The notes: generated from the sequence alone by a model not told the origin. Positions 1 to 13,846 are shown, numbered from the stretch's first letter. The stretch is DNA of 64,000 nucleotides from Spirodela intermedia (GCA_902729315.2 LR746275.1:4126185-4190184), one strand, 5' to 3'. Numbers and translations are program-made.

Positions 1-1079
1 TTTTAAGATGTGACATTGCCATCTTGAATACTAAGAAGCTTAGTGTGGGGAACATATTCCATCCGGATATCAAATGTTGGAAATTTGAAGGAGACAATTT
101 TAACTTTGGTTGAAGAAATGGCAGTGGTGTGATCTTCATTTTAGCGGCCAGTTGGCAGCATTTGTATCCTGGCACGAAGTACGAATTCCCCTTTCTTGTA
201 TGGCATGCTCACGTAAATGTTTGATTCGGATGTCATTATTCAACATTCCCCTTTATGGATACCTTCGAGAAGGAGGTTTCACCTAAATTTCGATTTAGAT
301 CAATTTTTTCTCGGGAAAGTTATGAATTCCCAGGAGATTGAATAGTCTCCTGTTTGTATTAGCAAACCTTTTCGGATCATTATATCCCTTGCTTTACAGC
401 AGAAGTGTTGTTTTTGAGTCAAAATTTCTGTTGAAAGAAAGGAAGTCGAAATGTTGGATACCTTTATGTGTCTCCTCTCTTTGCTGATAAAGTATTTCAG
501 GCCATGGTTTCTGGAGTATTTTTGATTTTGCGAAAATTCTGTGTTCTAATTTTTACGGGCCATATAATAGTTGGCCTTACTCAGCATGGCCTCCGCTCCC
601 TTCATGTGGTGAAAACGAGTAAAAACTTTGGTGCATCAGACCATCTTCTCCCAATCTGTGTCCACCATTCGGCCCCTATTTTTATGTATCTTTTCTAGTT
701 GTTTTGTATGTTCCATTTTGTTATGACCCACGAAATTTTCATCGCTTTGTTTTAGAGTTTTATTAATACTTTTAACGGATGGCTATTTCTGCTCAACAAT
801 TAGTCCATTCAAATTTGAACGATGCAGACAAGCTCTGTTTTCCTACTCCTTGGTCAAAAACAAACGCGACTGTGTGCCAGCCTGTAGAACTCTGGTCCAA
901 CTGTGGGTCAGGATTCATTCATAACCTCCTTTAGGTCGTGCCATCTATATCCAGAGAAGCATAGACATGTTTCCCATCTCGAAGAAAGAAAGCTGTTGTA
1001 GTAGGCTATAGGCATTCAGATGATAAAAGGCTGAATAAAGGCATTCTCTGCCTTCTCTCCTTTATGTGAGTTTCTTCAG
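1..1079 (+). other. Noncoding leader, probably intron of the eIF3g gene
   Basis: No convincing coding exon is visible. The stretch ends in a pyrimidine-rich tract and an AG acceptor at 1078-1079 that opens the eIF3g exon, so it is most simply the preceding intron. Earlier exons of that gene would lie left of the window. Confidence 0.5.
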
Positions 1080-1627
1080 GTAGCAAGGCGGAGGAGGCAA
1101 CCGCGCCTGATGCCCTGGCCACGGTTGCGAAAGCCGGCGCCGTGCTCATGGTCTGCAGGATCTGTCACAAGAAGGGCGACCACTGGACGGCACAGTGCCC
1201 GTACAAGGACCTCGCCGCCGCCACCGCCGATACGTTCGTTGACGGGCCCCCGAGCTCTGAATCTGCAGCGGCTCCTGCCCCGGGCGCCCGGTCGGGTACT
1301 TATGTGCCGCCGGGGATGAGGGCGGGTGCCACCAGCGCCGGCGAGAGGAGCCTCCCTGACCGGCGCCGGAACGACGAGAACTCCGTGCGGGTCACAAACC
1401 TGTCGGAGGACACGAGGGAGCCGGACCTCCTCGAGCTCTTCCGCACCTTCGGCCCCATCAGCCGCGTGTACGTCGCGGTGGACCAGAAGACGGGCGTCAG
1501 CCGGGGCTTCGGCTTCGTCAACTTCGTCAGCCGCGGCGACGCCGAGAGGGCGATCAACAAGCTCAACGGCTATGGCTACGACAACCTGATCCTCCGGGTC
1601 GAGTGGGCGACCCCCCGGGCCAACTGA
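1080..1627 (+). CDS. EIF3G: Translation initiation factor eIF3 subunit G, 3' exon (partial)
   Basis: This is the C-terminal exon of eIF3g, the RNA-binding subunit of eIF3, which acts in cytosolic scanning and reinitiation. Reading from the acceptor at 1079, the phase gives SKAEEATAPDALATVAKAG and then a zinc knuckle of the eIF3g type, CRICHKKGDHWTAQC (about 1154-1198), with cysteines and histidine spaced CX2CX5HX4C. A Pro/Ala-rich linker follows. A full RRM fills about 1380-1612, with RNP2 VRVTNL and RNP1 RGFGFVNF intact. The frame ends in EWATPRAN and a TGA at 1625-1627. The exon is very GC-rich and shows no damage. Only the start of the gene is missing, because it lies upstream of the window or of the long intron. 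Identification rests on the knuckle plus C-terminal RRM arrangement that is typical of eIF3g. Confidence 0.9.
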
Positions 1628-3344
1628 AGCCTCGCCCGCTCCCCTGGTGGGGTGGGGGCCCCTTCTCTGCTGAACTGCGTTCAAAGTTTTGTCTTTTGAG
1701 GTCTGAAAGATTCTGCTGCTGCTTTTCCATTACTGTTACTCTAACTGTTGTTGTGGACGACACTCCGTCGACTATGATTATTATGATCGGTGGTCGTGAA
1801 TGTAAGAAATGATGCTATGGTGTAGAAAGTTGGCCTAGTCCTTCAGGAGAAGGTCAAACGATCCGACTTGATATGAGAGAGCGTCGAGATTGCATGGCTC
1901 GATGAGCTGTTTTCGGGGCCGCCGCCGAGTCCCGCCGAATGGCGGAGGCACGCGCCGGCTCGGCGGAAGGCGTATAAAAATTGTCCGCGGGCAGCTGAAA
2001 GGTGGAAGACGGGAGAGGCGGCGGTGGAGGAGGGAGGAGATAAGAGAGCGGTGCTGGGGCAGGAGGAGCTGGTGCATGGCCGCGCCCGGAGTCCCCCCGA
2101 AGGCGGAGCAACACGGCGGCGAGGATAGGCCGGCAGTGGCCTCGTCGTTCTCCTCCGGCGGCGAAGCGCACCAAATGAAGGAGACGGAGTCACTGCCGCT
2201 TGGAGAGAAACGAGAGGAGTCCCCTGGGGAGGCCTTGCAGGAACCAGATGACTCTTCCATCGAACCTGTGATCTCTTGCATCCCCCTTCTCCTTCGTCTT
2301 CGTCTTCCTCCGTCTTCCTCCGTCTCTAGACTGCTACCTGGATCACCGGCGGGTGCATTACGCTCTGCAGGTGCCATTAGGGGAAGCCGTCTACACCACT
2401 GCGACCTTCTTCGAAGATCTAACCTTGCGGAAGGAGCTGATCCGGGGACTATACACCGAGATGGGATTCAAGAGGCCCAGCAAGGTGCAGGCCACGACCT
2501 TCCCCATGATCCTCACCCCTCCCTTCAGAAACCTCGTCGCCTAGGCCCACCACGGCTCCGGGAAGACAACCTGCAGGGACCCCCCCCGCGGTGTCCGTAG
2601 GAGAACAGCAAGCTTTAACTTCATCTCTCGCTGACTACGAGGAAAACACGCAGAACGAGACCGTCCTCACGAAGATGGGCAAATACACCGGCATAACCTC
2701 AGTTTGTGAGATACCCCACCCTCCGACGCTTCCCACTATAGCCCCGTCGCAAAACCGCCAGTCACCGAGCAGGTTCTCATCGCCACGCCGGGTACAGTCA
2801 ACAGGTGGGTCATGGAGAAGAGCACCAGGAAGATGAAGATACTCGTCTTCGACGAGGCCGACCACCTGCCGGTCGAGGTGCTGGACTTGGCGCCACCTCG
2901 TCTCCTCCTGCAGGATGGATTTAGGGACGATGCCCTGAAAGTCACGGAGGAAATCGAGAGGAGCAGCCCCCATTGTCAGGTAAATCCCGTCCTACAGTCG
3001 GAGTTTTTACCAGGAGAAATCCTGGAAAAGTAAGTCGATTTGAGGGAGGGGTTGAACATGGAATCAGGTGCTCTTGTTCTCGGCTACCTTCGACGACGCC
3101 GTGAATGCGTTCATGAGGAGGGTCGTTGGGGAGGCGAACCAGCTCTACATGAAGGAAGAGGAGCTGACTCTGGAAAAGGTCAAGCACTACAAAATACAAT
3201 GCCCAAACGAACTCGCGAAGATCTACGTGATCATGGACAAAATCTTTAATTTTGGGGAGAAGGTAGGCCAGACCATTATCTTTGTGAAGACGAGGCACAA
3301 CGCCGCCATGTTCCACAGGTTTTTGCTGGGCAGAGGGTTATGAG

Positions 3345-3690
3345 AGAGATAGATCTTATTTTCCATTGTACTCATGAAAGAAATATGTCTTATTTATAAA
3401 AATAGAAAAGGTAAATGTCCTTCCAAAAGGAGGTAATTTTGACTTATGTGATAGTCACATATCTTAGAGGTGATGTTTTCAACCACCCTCATTTTCTACT
3501 CTTTCTTCATACCGGACCCCTAAATGGGTCAATAAGGATGAAGTAACAATTGTGACATCATTCCTCACTCTTCGTACATCCTCTAAATGAGTTAGATGGG
3601 AGAAGACTCTTCGCACATCTTTAGAATGGGTCAAATGTGATGGGCTGACACTGCCAACAAACTCCACCTTAGTAGTCATAATCATATCTT
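3345..3690 (-). repeat. 3' LTR of copia relic 1
   Basis: It matches 7270-7600 with divergence. Shared landmarks in plus orientation are a CATTGTA..TCAT stretch, a CCTATTTATA-type box, AAGGAGG, CACCCTCATTTCTCACTC-like text, and a terminal TGATGGG..GACTGCCAA block. Exact ends were not resolved. Confidence 0.6.
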
Positions 3691-6600
3691 GAAGTTGACA
3701 TCCTTTAATGTTGTAAGTTCTCCACCTTTTGCAAAGTACTTATAATATGAATTAAATTTAAATAATATTTGAACTTCTCAATTATGACTACCTTTGTTCA
3801 CATATCTGTAACATTTTCTTTCGTGTAAACTTTCTCTAAAGAAATATCTTCAGAATTCATCAACTCATGATTTTGTGACACCACATATCAATATATTTTA
3901 ACTGTACATAGTAAACTTGATTCTTGACCAAAAAAATAATATTTTAATTATTACAATGTAAATGAGTTTAAGATCTCTATATTAAGAATCTTCTTTACTA
4001 GATTAAGATTTTTTATATCAAATTTTCTAATTAATAATATCTTAAATTTAACGATTTGATGTGAATTCTTCAAAATAATAAATATATCATTAATATAGAA
4101 TATTAAAATAATTTGAAAATCATCTTCAAGAGTATTCATATAAATACAACAGTCAAAATCATACTTTAAATAGTCAAATATGTAATATGTAAGAGTCAAA
4201 CTTCTTATATCACTACTTCGATGATTACTTCAACTCATAAAGTGACTTCACCAATTGAGAGACAAGATGTTCTAACTCGTAGATAATAAAACTTTTTGAC
4301 TACTGCATATAAATAAGTCTCTTTTAAATCTCTATAAGAAAATATTATCTTCACATTTAACTACTCAAGCTTCATATCTTTATGTGTGATAATAGTTAAC
4401 ACCAAACAAATAAATGTGTTCTTCACAATATGTGAAAAGATCTTTGAGTGGTCAATTATCTACTTTTGTGTAAAGTCTTTTATAGTAAGTCTTATTTTAT
4501 ATCATGGTTGATTACTATCAATTATTAGTAAAAAAATTATATAGTCATTTATATTAAATAGTTCACTTTTTTACATGAAGATCTACTAATTCCTATGTGA
4601 TTTTTGTGTAAGGATGTTTACTTCTTAGATATCACTTGTAATCATTTCTCTTTTTTAAGATAACTTATTACTTCTCAAAAAATTTTAGGCTCATCATCTC
4701 TTACAAGTACTACAAAAGTAACATACTCATTAAGATGAGTAAGAGGCCTTATTTCACATTTATCCCATCCAATAATAATACAATCAGAAACACCTAATAA
4801 TTCTACAACTCAATCTCTACTCTTAATAAGATAAGAAAGACTCTACACGATCTCCACCTTCAACCTTGTTTTATCTTTGACATGAGTATCATCAAATTTC
4901 TAAATCATGTACTTTGTAAAAAAAGACTTCAATATATGATTTTCATCAAAGACCACATCTCTATTGAAAATAATATTTTTCACTTGTGAATCTCAAAGTC
5001 AATAACTTTTCATGCTAATACTATATCTCAAGAAAATATATTTTATCAACTTTGAATCTAATTTTGATGTTTCATCAGCAAGAATAAAGATATATCATGG
5101 ACATCCGAATATATGTAAATTAAAATAGTCAAAAAGATTCATAATTCATACCTCTTCAGCCACCTTCACATAATAGTAGAATTTAACAATCTATTCACCA
5201 AGTCAACTATTATACTCACAGAATTTGTCTAAAACTCTTTGAACAAGTTGACATTCATTTGTAAACACTAAGCTCTATCAACAATTGTATGATTTATCCA
5301 CTTAGCAACATCATTTGATGCGAAGTATTTCTCACTATATAATAACGTTAAATGTTATGCTCATCATAAAATTGATCAAATTCAAAATTTTAAATTCTAT
5401 GCTATTGTCAGTTTGTAAAACTTTAATCTTCCTTCTTGTCTAGTTCTTCACCTTTGCACATCAACTCTTTAATTTTGTAAATACTTTTGACTTGTGATTC
5501 AAGAAGAATACTTAGAGTTTCTTGAAAAAATCATCAACAAAGGTTAGAAAATAACAAATATCACTCATTGACGTCACATCAACCAGATCATACATAATTA
5601 TCTCATACTTCATTACTTTGAATGTCATATTGTACTATTTTCTCATGACACAGTACTTACAAAAATCTAATTTATAAGTTTTTATACTAGGTAGCAATCA
5701 TCGTGTACGTAGCCTCTATATACTTGTGTCACTCATATGATCTAATCATAAGTATTATAGAAGAATGTCATTAATCATGAAATTATTCGATGTTGCAACA
5801 CAAGATCTATTTATAATAATACTTTTCTCAAATTTGTAGATATTTACTTATTGATGTCATACCTTTATCATAATGATTGTTCCCTAGATAGTTTTAAGAA
5901 TCTCATTCTTACATTTGAAGCAACATTTATTCACTTTCAAAACTTCAAGTGAAATCAAATTCTGATGTAATATTGGAACATAATAAATATTTCTACACTC
6001 TTTGACCACTCCGTTAAACATTCGAACCTTTACCAAACTATACCAACAACTTCACAAGTTGTATTATTTTTCATAGAAATAACTCTTGTTGTACTCTTGT
6101 ATGAATCAAATTAGTCAACATTATGATACATATGATAAGAATAACTAACATCAAGAATCTGTGTTTGACAACTCTCAAACTGTAATAAAGTCAAAATATA
6201 TTTCACCATCTTCTTTGTCCTCAACCTGTATACTATTAACCAACTAGATTCGACTTTTATTGTCTTATTATTTTAGTTTTTTAGATGATCTCTCTACAAG
6301 TATTCCTTCTTATGACACTTGTGATAAATTTAATTTTTCAATCAATTCATCTATGACTTGGACCAATTCTTCTTGTCTCTTGATGATTTCTCCTTTTTCT
6401 ACTTTTCACATTTTCTTTTACTCTTCACATATAAACCTTCACCATGAATTTCACTAAAAAAAAATATCTTGATAAAATTTCATCAATAAATGAATAACAT
6501 CTTTAAGAATGAGTGATGTGCTATCATGCAACAAGGTTATAATAAGATGATTATATGAATGAAGAAGAGAAATAAGTAGAATAATAACTTTGTTCTCATT

Positions 6601-7269
6601 AGAAAAATTTGATTGTATACGAAGTAGGTCATTTAATTATTGATTAAAATAAAAAATATGAGATGACAAATAATCTACTTTAGTGCATATCATTTTTTCC
6701 ACTTCTTCAAGAGTTCTTTGAGATTATATTCATTCATGATTTTCTGAATAGTCTAATTAGACAAACATGTATGAGTAAAATGTTTAGCCTTCTTCTCTAT
6801 TATCTCTCAATCAATAATATTGATTTTGTTTGGCTTTGATCTATTCAAAGTTTTATATAAGTTGTCTACAACAATGTATCATAAACACAATGCTTCTAAA
6901 AATTGAAGTTAGATGACTTATTCAATTTTTGGATGTGTACATTAAAAATCATAATAAATCTAGAAATAATTAAACATGACTTTGATAAATAAATATGTAA
7001 GCACATGATCATAATAATAACAAAAAGTCAATTTTTAAATATTAGTGAGAGCAAATAGAAAATAAATAATCAAACTATCAAATATTTTGATGATAACAAA
7101 ACTTCCACTAAACACTTATAAGCCACATCTCAATACCCTTAAGATGACCCATACACTAAAGAGTGAACAATAGACTCTTATATCTTTTTATAAGGATTTC
7201 ACTTGTAATATAAAAAAGAAGAGAGGCCAAGAAAAAGGAAGAGAGTTGATAAAAAAATAATAGAATCAA

Positions 7270-7600
7270 AAGAGAGATAAATCTCATAGTACATTGTATT
7301 CATTAAAGAGAAATATATGCCCTATTTATAGGAAAAGAGAAAAGATAATCATCTCTTTAAAAGGAGGCAATCTCGACCTATGTGCAGGCAGGCCCCTACA
7401 TCCAGGAGGTGATGGTTTTAATCACCCTCATTTCTCACTCTTTCTCAGTGCATGACTCTAGAACGGGCAATAAGGATGAGGTGACAATTGTGACACCGCC
7501 CCTCACTCCTTGCATGTCCCCTGAATGGGTTAGACAAGAGGAGACTCCTTGTACGTCTCCCAAATGGGTCGATGTGATGGGATGATACTGCCAAGAAATA
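7270..7600 (-). repeat. 5' LTR of copia relic 1
   Basis: Partner of the repeat at 3345-3690. It carries the same ordered landmarks, including AAAAGGAGGCAATCTCGAC and GATGGGATGATACTGCCAA near its right end. Divergence between the two copies indicates an old insertion. Confidence 0.6.
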
Positions 7601-8605
7601 GTTTAGAGGCAGTCTAACAAAGGTCCATTTAACCACGACCTCCTTGCTCACCGTTTTGACCAATCTTAGGCTTGTGAATTCTTGATTCGACACTCTGGAT
7701 CGTTATTTTTCTCCCAAGTTCAACTGCAGACACCTAGAGTTTGCTGTGCTGACGCATTTTAGTCATCTATCTGTTTCAACTAAAGGTTAACGTGGTTGTC
7801 AACTATGATCTTTCAACAAAGTATGACGCCCCTATGGAGCCAGATTTCGAGGTCTACTTGCATCGGGTTGGCAGGACCAGCTGCTTCGGTTGAAGGGGTA
7901 AATTTTCTTGTTGGAGAGGTATTCCATTCAAGAGATTAAGAAGCAGCCAGCCAAATATAAAATGGATTATGCCGCCATTTTATTGCCAAGATACAATTTT
8001 CTTAGCCCATGAAAATAGCCCCATAAAAGTGGAAGCGCCCGTCTCCCTCCTAAGTGGAGCCGGATGGAGAGAGTTTGGATGTGAACTCCATTCTTAATCT
8101 TGGTACAGCCCCATAGAAAGTAAACAGCTGCATGTACGATCGGAAGGATCGGATATTGACCCTTTAGATCGTGGTGATCTTGTTGGGTGGGATGGTGGTA
8201 CATCATCTTTTTTTTTTCAAATTATTCTATTGTTTTAGTGGGTTTTTAATGATAGTGATTGATTAGCCACATGAATATAGCTACATGTTTTTAGACTCAG
8301 ACCTTGTCTTGTTGGATCAAACAGGGATTGTGTTCAACCTGCTTTGCTGGGATTCAGACAAAACGATCATGGAGAGGATTGAGCAGCAAGGTCCTCGAGG
8401 TTGCTCCTCGAGCTCAAGTTCATGAACAGATTATATCAATTTTTGTATAGTCAAATATACGAAAAACAGCCGTGAGACGTAGAAATATAAGGATCATAAA
8501 CTACGTCGGATTTTAAAGAAACCTATTGTTTCTATTTTTTTCCAGGTACCTGACTGGAGGAGTGAGGATTTCAAGGCTGCCCTCAACAGCGCGGGCTTGT
8601 TGTGA

Positions 8606-9849
8606 GCTCCTTCCTGCCTGGTTTGCTCTCGAGGGCCACGTTAGTTCTTGGGAAGTTGTGCGCTGTTAGGACCAGGAGAACTCGGCTTTTTCTTTTTTGT
8701 TAAAGTTCCCCACCGAGGATCTCAAGAAAATCAAGGCCCTGTGAGAAAAGGGTGGTGGGTAACTGTGGCTCTTGCCTCATTTTGTTTCACGAAAAATTGG
8801 TCTGGCTTCCGGAGAATGTTAAACTGCGCTATATAAATCACAGCACAGGCGGGCCAGCAACAGCCAGTCAATAAATCACAAGTTCCTTCTTCCAAACATA
8901 TGTTTTGCAAGAACAAGCAGTCCGACGAAAACTTAAAGAAAAAAGTATGAAAGAAAGTGTGTGCATCCCTTCTTCCAAAGGAATCCGAGATGACCAAAGA
9001 ACAGCAGCAGACCAAGCGACAGTTATCAAGAGAAAACATGATAGCCATCACGCACATCTTGGAAACCTGCTGCCGCCGGGACTCGCATCATCTCATCATG
9101 ACCCGCATTTTGTATGGACATGAGTTGCATGTTCTAAAAACGAATAGATGGCGAGTCCAATGCCGCGAAATCAAGTGAGCGTCCGCACCACACAAGAAAA
9201 TATGGATTACAGGAAGAAGAAAATGTCTGGGAGATGATCCTGAGATGAAGATACGACGAGAACCATTGCAGGGGAGCGTGAGCAAGGGGTAATCCAACAA
9301 CTGTCCGGCCACTGCGAATTCTTAAAACCTGACGTCTCCCAGCTTAAAGTATGTTTTGGGCGAATACAACTGATGAGGTATGAATGTGAACACGTGGTTT
9401 TATGGACATCCTTGTGCTCACGTTATGCACTGCAGTGCGTTGGATAATTGCCGGCCAACACCCACCAAAAGCGAAGGTGTGCTAGCCGCTGAAAGCCAAA
9501 TTCGTGGGCTTAAAACTCTGCTCTGATCATCCTTTTTTAATCACGAGAATGTTTATCGGACAACGAATTTCCCCTTGGCTCCACTTGGGACGGCAGAGGA
9601 TCCACACTCACTGAGGGCAAGAGTGGGAGAAGAAAGAGAAAAATGGGCGCGTAGTGTTTCAGTTTGCCTCATTTCCTTACAAAGGGGTCAGATGTGCCCC
9701 ACGGTGCTTGCAGCTGTAGATCCTTCCATCCAGATGGACCAGGCGAAGCCTTCTCATCTACTTTCCTTTAGGACGACAGTTTCTGAGTAATAAGAAGAAC
9801 AAATAAGCCCAGAGGATGAGTCTTTCTTAGGGTCGAGTTGTGTTCTCAT
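8606..9849. other. Intergenic, no supported gene
   Basis: Sequence after the helicase remnant. The short open frames here have no recognisable domain or splice context. I see no RNA gene or clear transposon. Confidence 0.4.
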
Positions 9850-12783
9850 TCTCCTTTTTTGCATAGCGGAAGGCTGATGAAGACACACAGCAAGAGGAGG
9901 GCATTAGGTAGGAAAAAAGAACACGCGTGATTTAACATGATTCAGAGAAATCTCCTACGTCGAATATCTCTCAAGGATCTTTTCTTCAGGAGAATCATTT
10001 TACAACCCCTCGATGTCAACACATTGCCTCACAACACATCTTTAGATAGACTAAAACATGGACAGTGGCTCCATCTATGGTAACCAAAAGATTTTGAAAA
10101 AAAAATCTATATGACACAAATCACACACTTGCCTAAAATGAAGATTAGAGTTAGATCTGTGTAATCGTCGAAGAGTCCATTAGAGCCCAGTAGGGCTCAA
10201 TTGAATATTTTTCTTCACAATTTAACAATCTATATAGAAGAGACTGATCTTCAAGGAAAAATAAAGTTTTTCTTGAACTCGTGCGATGCCTCTAATTAGC
10301 TAACTTTAGAGGCTAATTGAGGTCATGCAAAACCATATTTTTTCTGTCATGACTGCCATCATGAACATATATGTTGAATTATTCAATCCGTTAACCTTTT
10401 CAAGTGTTAATATTCCATCCTTTAACAAGCTGCTGATAAACTACTTCTTTAATCATATATTTTTTCTGGCTACGCGTGTGGCACTTTGACTATTAGAAAT
10501 CAACATGATATTCTTGTGATGCTTACAAGATATAGAAGGACACTTTTTGTTCTTATCATTTTCCTACTTTCTAATATGACGGCAACATATTTTGGTTTAG
10601 TTGTCGAGATAGCCAAAATCTTCTACAACTAAACAGTTCAGCTTACAGTAATACCACATAAGAGTGTAGAAACATCATGTGGTACTGCTTCTCATGTTAA
10701 CGTCATCATCAAAATGTCAATCTACAAAAGCTTGCAACTGTAGATTATTTTTCTTAAAACAAGAGACACGGTTGAGGTGCATTTTGGGTAACAAAAAATA
10801 TATTAAACAACCATCCAATGTTTCACAATGAAAATGATCACAATTCTCACTCCATGAGTTATATTTGGTCTAATGTAAATCACGTCTTGTGTTAAACTAT
10901 CAATAACAGACATATGACATCAAAAGACCTACATTCATCCAATTCTCTTCTTGTATTATTGTTGTCTTTATCAAATGAGTTGTTGCATTAATAATATTTG
11001 TCCAAAATTATTTTAGTAGCCTACCATGTAAGATAATGTTTTGGCTCACTCATGATGGACAATGGTCATGTTCATCATCTCAACAACCTATTTTACTGAT
11101 GAGTGTCCAAAATTTCTTTATTCATTCGATTCTTATGCTCAAAATTGAATTTATTCAAAATATAGTTGTCATTTTCACTACTATTGTGAGATTCCATGTT
11201 TTAAACCTTTAAGGCTAAATTCAAATGCATGGCTTTTTGATCTCTTAAAAATCATATAAACATCAAATTAATGTGCATTAACACAACCTTTTCAGTCTTT
11301 GAGGTTATTCTAAGCTTTAAGAAGGAAACCCTCTTCTATCTGTTGAGAATCCACTTTTTTTCCATTGATTTTTTATTAGGTGACTTTTTTTCTGATATTA
11401 ACAACTTCATTCATTTATTACTCATATGCCTCAATTTAAAATGTAATGTCGTTTTGTTTATTTCCCAATTAACCACTACTGCATTATCTTTGTTGATGGT
11501 GGCCATATATAAACTGTCGTTAGTTAAACATCTCGTAATTATCATATAGCTCATTTTGCGATTTTTCAGGACTTATTCACCAAGGTTGTTGCATAATCTC
11601 CATTGCCTAGTTGTCCCAACTAATATCATATGTTTATTCGATCTCAAGACATGTCTCCCATTTAACAACTTTCACATTATCTCATTGTAAATTTTGATTT
11701 AAATGGTCGCTTTGCCAACAATATCCAAAGGTCAACAATTATCAAGATGCACCTTATCACAAATTTCAGCAATACTATTGATTATCTACTGAGGTAAAGT
11801 GGAATGCAACAAGGGTTTAAAATCTAAGACTTTATAAGAGTGTTTATGCTCAAAATAAGAATGTCTTGAATATCCTTAATTTTTTTTTATATCATTAATG
11901 GTATGATTTTTCGTTAATATCTGACTTCTTACTAAATCTTTTAGTGTGCCTCTATTTTATGGATTGATAATGTATGTTATTTGAACCCTTCAATTGATTT
12001 ATTTCTCTTGATTTATCTTTATCATAATTTACTATTTTTGTGCCCTTTTCCTGCTTTAAACACATAACGCTTGTGCATATTTCCCTTAGTTCTCATGTAA
12101 ACATCTTTGCCAAGAAGCATATCATTAGCGTTAGCTAATTTCATTTTTTTGAACCTGTAGAACTAGTCATCATGGCATCCCAACTGTTGGACAAGGAAAA
12201 CATCAAAATTAAGACTAATTTTGATGATCAAACATACTTATAATAAAAATGCCAATTTACAAATTATCATATTGAACTTGATGTGGTGCACAATAAATAT
12301 TTGTTCTCTTATTTTGAAATTCAAGAGACTACGCATCAAATACACTTTATTTGATATTGATGGATTATCACATATATTTGAGAGAGTTATCATAAGACAT
12401 GGAATGCTATTTTTTATTTAGAATGTTGAATGAAAAATTTCCAACTAGTGTCTGACAGACCAGTTCTAAAGCTTTTTGATTTGAAATCATATTCGTGCAA
12501 CATCTCATCTAGTTTCACATCAAACAGCAGTTGGTAAAGCTTCTTCTGGCATAGATAATCTTGCATCTTCTTGATCTAGAATTTTTTCAATTGAACTTGT
12601 CTATCTTGACAGTCTGTTCATCTATAGCCATTGATCTCACCATTTTTCTAGTACCGAGCTCACCATGAATGTTTGTTCTCAAGCCCAGTATAACTGCAAA
12701 TCAAAAGCTGTAATGCTAATTGTTGGGGATGAAGAGTGGCATCATTTCCCTTTATAGACAACGAAAGACTGATGCAGACACGC

Positions 12784-12824
<41 letters not shown>

Positions 12825-12900
12825 CACACCATACTTAACATGATCAGAAGAAAGTGAAAATGGTATTCTTTTAAGAGAATCATCTTAGAGCTGTCTACAG
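9850..12900 (-). mobile_element. Second decayed Ty1/copia retrotransposon
   Basis: Minus-strand translation with many stops retains copia landmarks. AISTTKPKYVAVILE (about 10580-10625) matches the RNase H LSTTEAEYVA motif. IRPNITHGV (about 10850) matches the RPDI.YAV motif at the end of copia reverse transcriptase. Flanking segments near 9860-10010 and 12745-12900 resemble each other (CTGATGAAGACAC versus CTGATGCAGACAC, a TTAACATGAT core, GAGAATCAT), consistent with diverged LTRs. Internal DNA is AT-rich and has no intact ORF. Confidence 0.6.
12787..12822. repeat. (GA)n microsatellite
   Basis: An uninterrupted GA dinucleotide run of about 18 units inside the right terminal repeat of copia relic 2. 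The matching left segment has only AAGAGGAGGG. Confidence 0.9.
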
Positions 12901-12990
12901 CAATACATAGTGCTTGCACATCACACCTTTCCATGCTGAAGAGCGGAAGTGGTGGCTTCCCCTCATCTTGTCTGAAGATTAGGGAAAACA

Positions 12991-13846
12991 ATACACCACA
13001 AAAAGGACATATACGCCCCTAAATGTCGACTAAATTTGGATGTGTGTAGTTGCAGCAGTGCTCATGAATCCTCCAAAGCCAAATAACAGATCATTTTCCA
13101 CAACAACAATATCGTCCACTTGATCCTCGAACGACACCTATCGTTACCTCCTTCCCTTTCTCCTCTCTCCTCAAAGTCGGTTCATGCTCTACGGAATTAA
13201 GTTAGACGGGGTAGAGATGCAGATTCGGGGGGTTTCTTGATAAAGGACAACAATGATTAGAGCACAGTTTTCGACACAGGGAATGAAAGAGATTGCAGAG
13301 AAAGGGGCCAAGTAGGGGTGCATGGATGGCAATGACCACAGCGCATAGCACGGAAGAAAGAGACACACCTGCGGACGGACTTTAGGAGGGGGCCAGTGCA
13401 CGGGGTTCGCCTGCCCGATCCGTCAAGGCCCAGGGGACCTGTAGCGGGAACGACGGGTGGGAGGATGCCGTCATCCGAATGTCATTTGACGTCGCCACGG
13501 CAGCTAGAAGGAAACGTGGAAGCAAGGCCCTTTTTTCTCACCGAACCCACTGAACGTTTCAAACTAGCGCTCTCGAAAGAGACCAGGGCATCATCTCAAA
13601 TTCGATCGGTGGCTGAGGAGGAGTAGGATGGATTGAATCCACCGCCATCGTGTCAAGTTCATCTTCGATTTTGCACATTCGAAGACCCAAGAAAGCCTCG
13701 AATCCGAACGACGTTCGCATTAATGGGAGGGTTAGACGCGCTGCTCAACTACAAATCGCTAACGCTCCGGCGGTGCTAGTAATAAACAATGGGTTCAAGA
13801 ATCGACGCCTCGCCCAACGCAAGGGAGAGGGACACCAGTCTAATAC
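12991..13846. other. Intergenic downstream of NUP88, no supported gene
   Basis: GC-richer than the neighbouring relic. Small open frames on both strands have no recognised domain. It probably contains the NUP88 3' untranslated region immediately left of 13847. Confidence 0.4.

Larger units (their letters stand above)
3345..7600 (-). mobile_element. Decayed Ty1/copia LTR retrotransposon inserted in the helicase gene
   Basis: This is an AT-rich insert bounded by two similar terminal repeats (about 3345-3690 and 7270-7600). On the minus strand at 4199-3951 a copia reverse transcriptase fragment survives: LIFYINDIFIILKNS corresponds to the YVDD box, with YVDD changed to YIND, and KILNIEI follows. 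Other frames are full of stops. The order of LTRs and RT places the 5' LTR at the right end. It sits exactly between the helicase core domains, so it is an insertion into the former gene. No intact ORF remains and the element cannot be autonomous. Confidence 0.75.
2076..8605 (+). pseudogene. DBP5/LOS4-like DEAD-box RNA helicase, disrupted by stops and a retrotransposon
   Basis: The family exports mRNA at the nuclear pore (plant RH38/LOS4). Recognisable exons are 2076-2267 (ending EPDDSSIEP), 2371 to about 2590 (Q-motif region PSKVQATTFPMILTPP and Walker A HGSGKTT), a third block to 2978 with DEAD (VFDEADHL), 3065-3340 (LLFSATF and VGQTIIFVKT), 7786-7897 (VNYDLSTKYD and EVYLHRVGRT), about 8325-8390 (IVFNLLCWDSD) and 8546-8605 (VPDWRSEDFKAALNSAGLL, then TGA). 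TAG replaces the expected CAG codon before Walker A at 2542-2544. TGA replaces an expected CGA after the HRVGR motif at 7891-7893. The segment carrying the PTREL motif is missing or scrambled. A copia element separates the two RecA-like domains, and the exons between them are lost. Both nonsense codons are C-to-T changes. The gene is a pseudogene, though splice sites at several exons are still readable. Confidence 0.85.

Noticed and set aside
8640-9330. Several overlapping short frames suggesting a small gene
   Set aside because: No domain, no splice-consistent chain and no similarity I can recognise.
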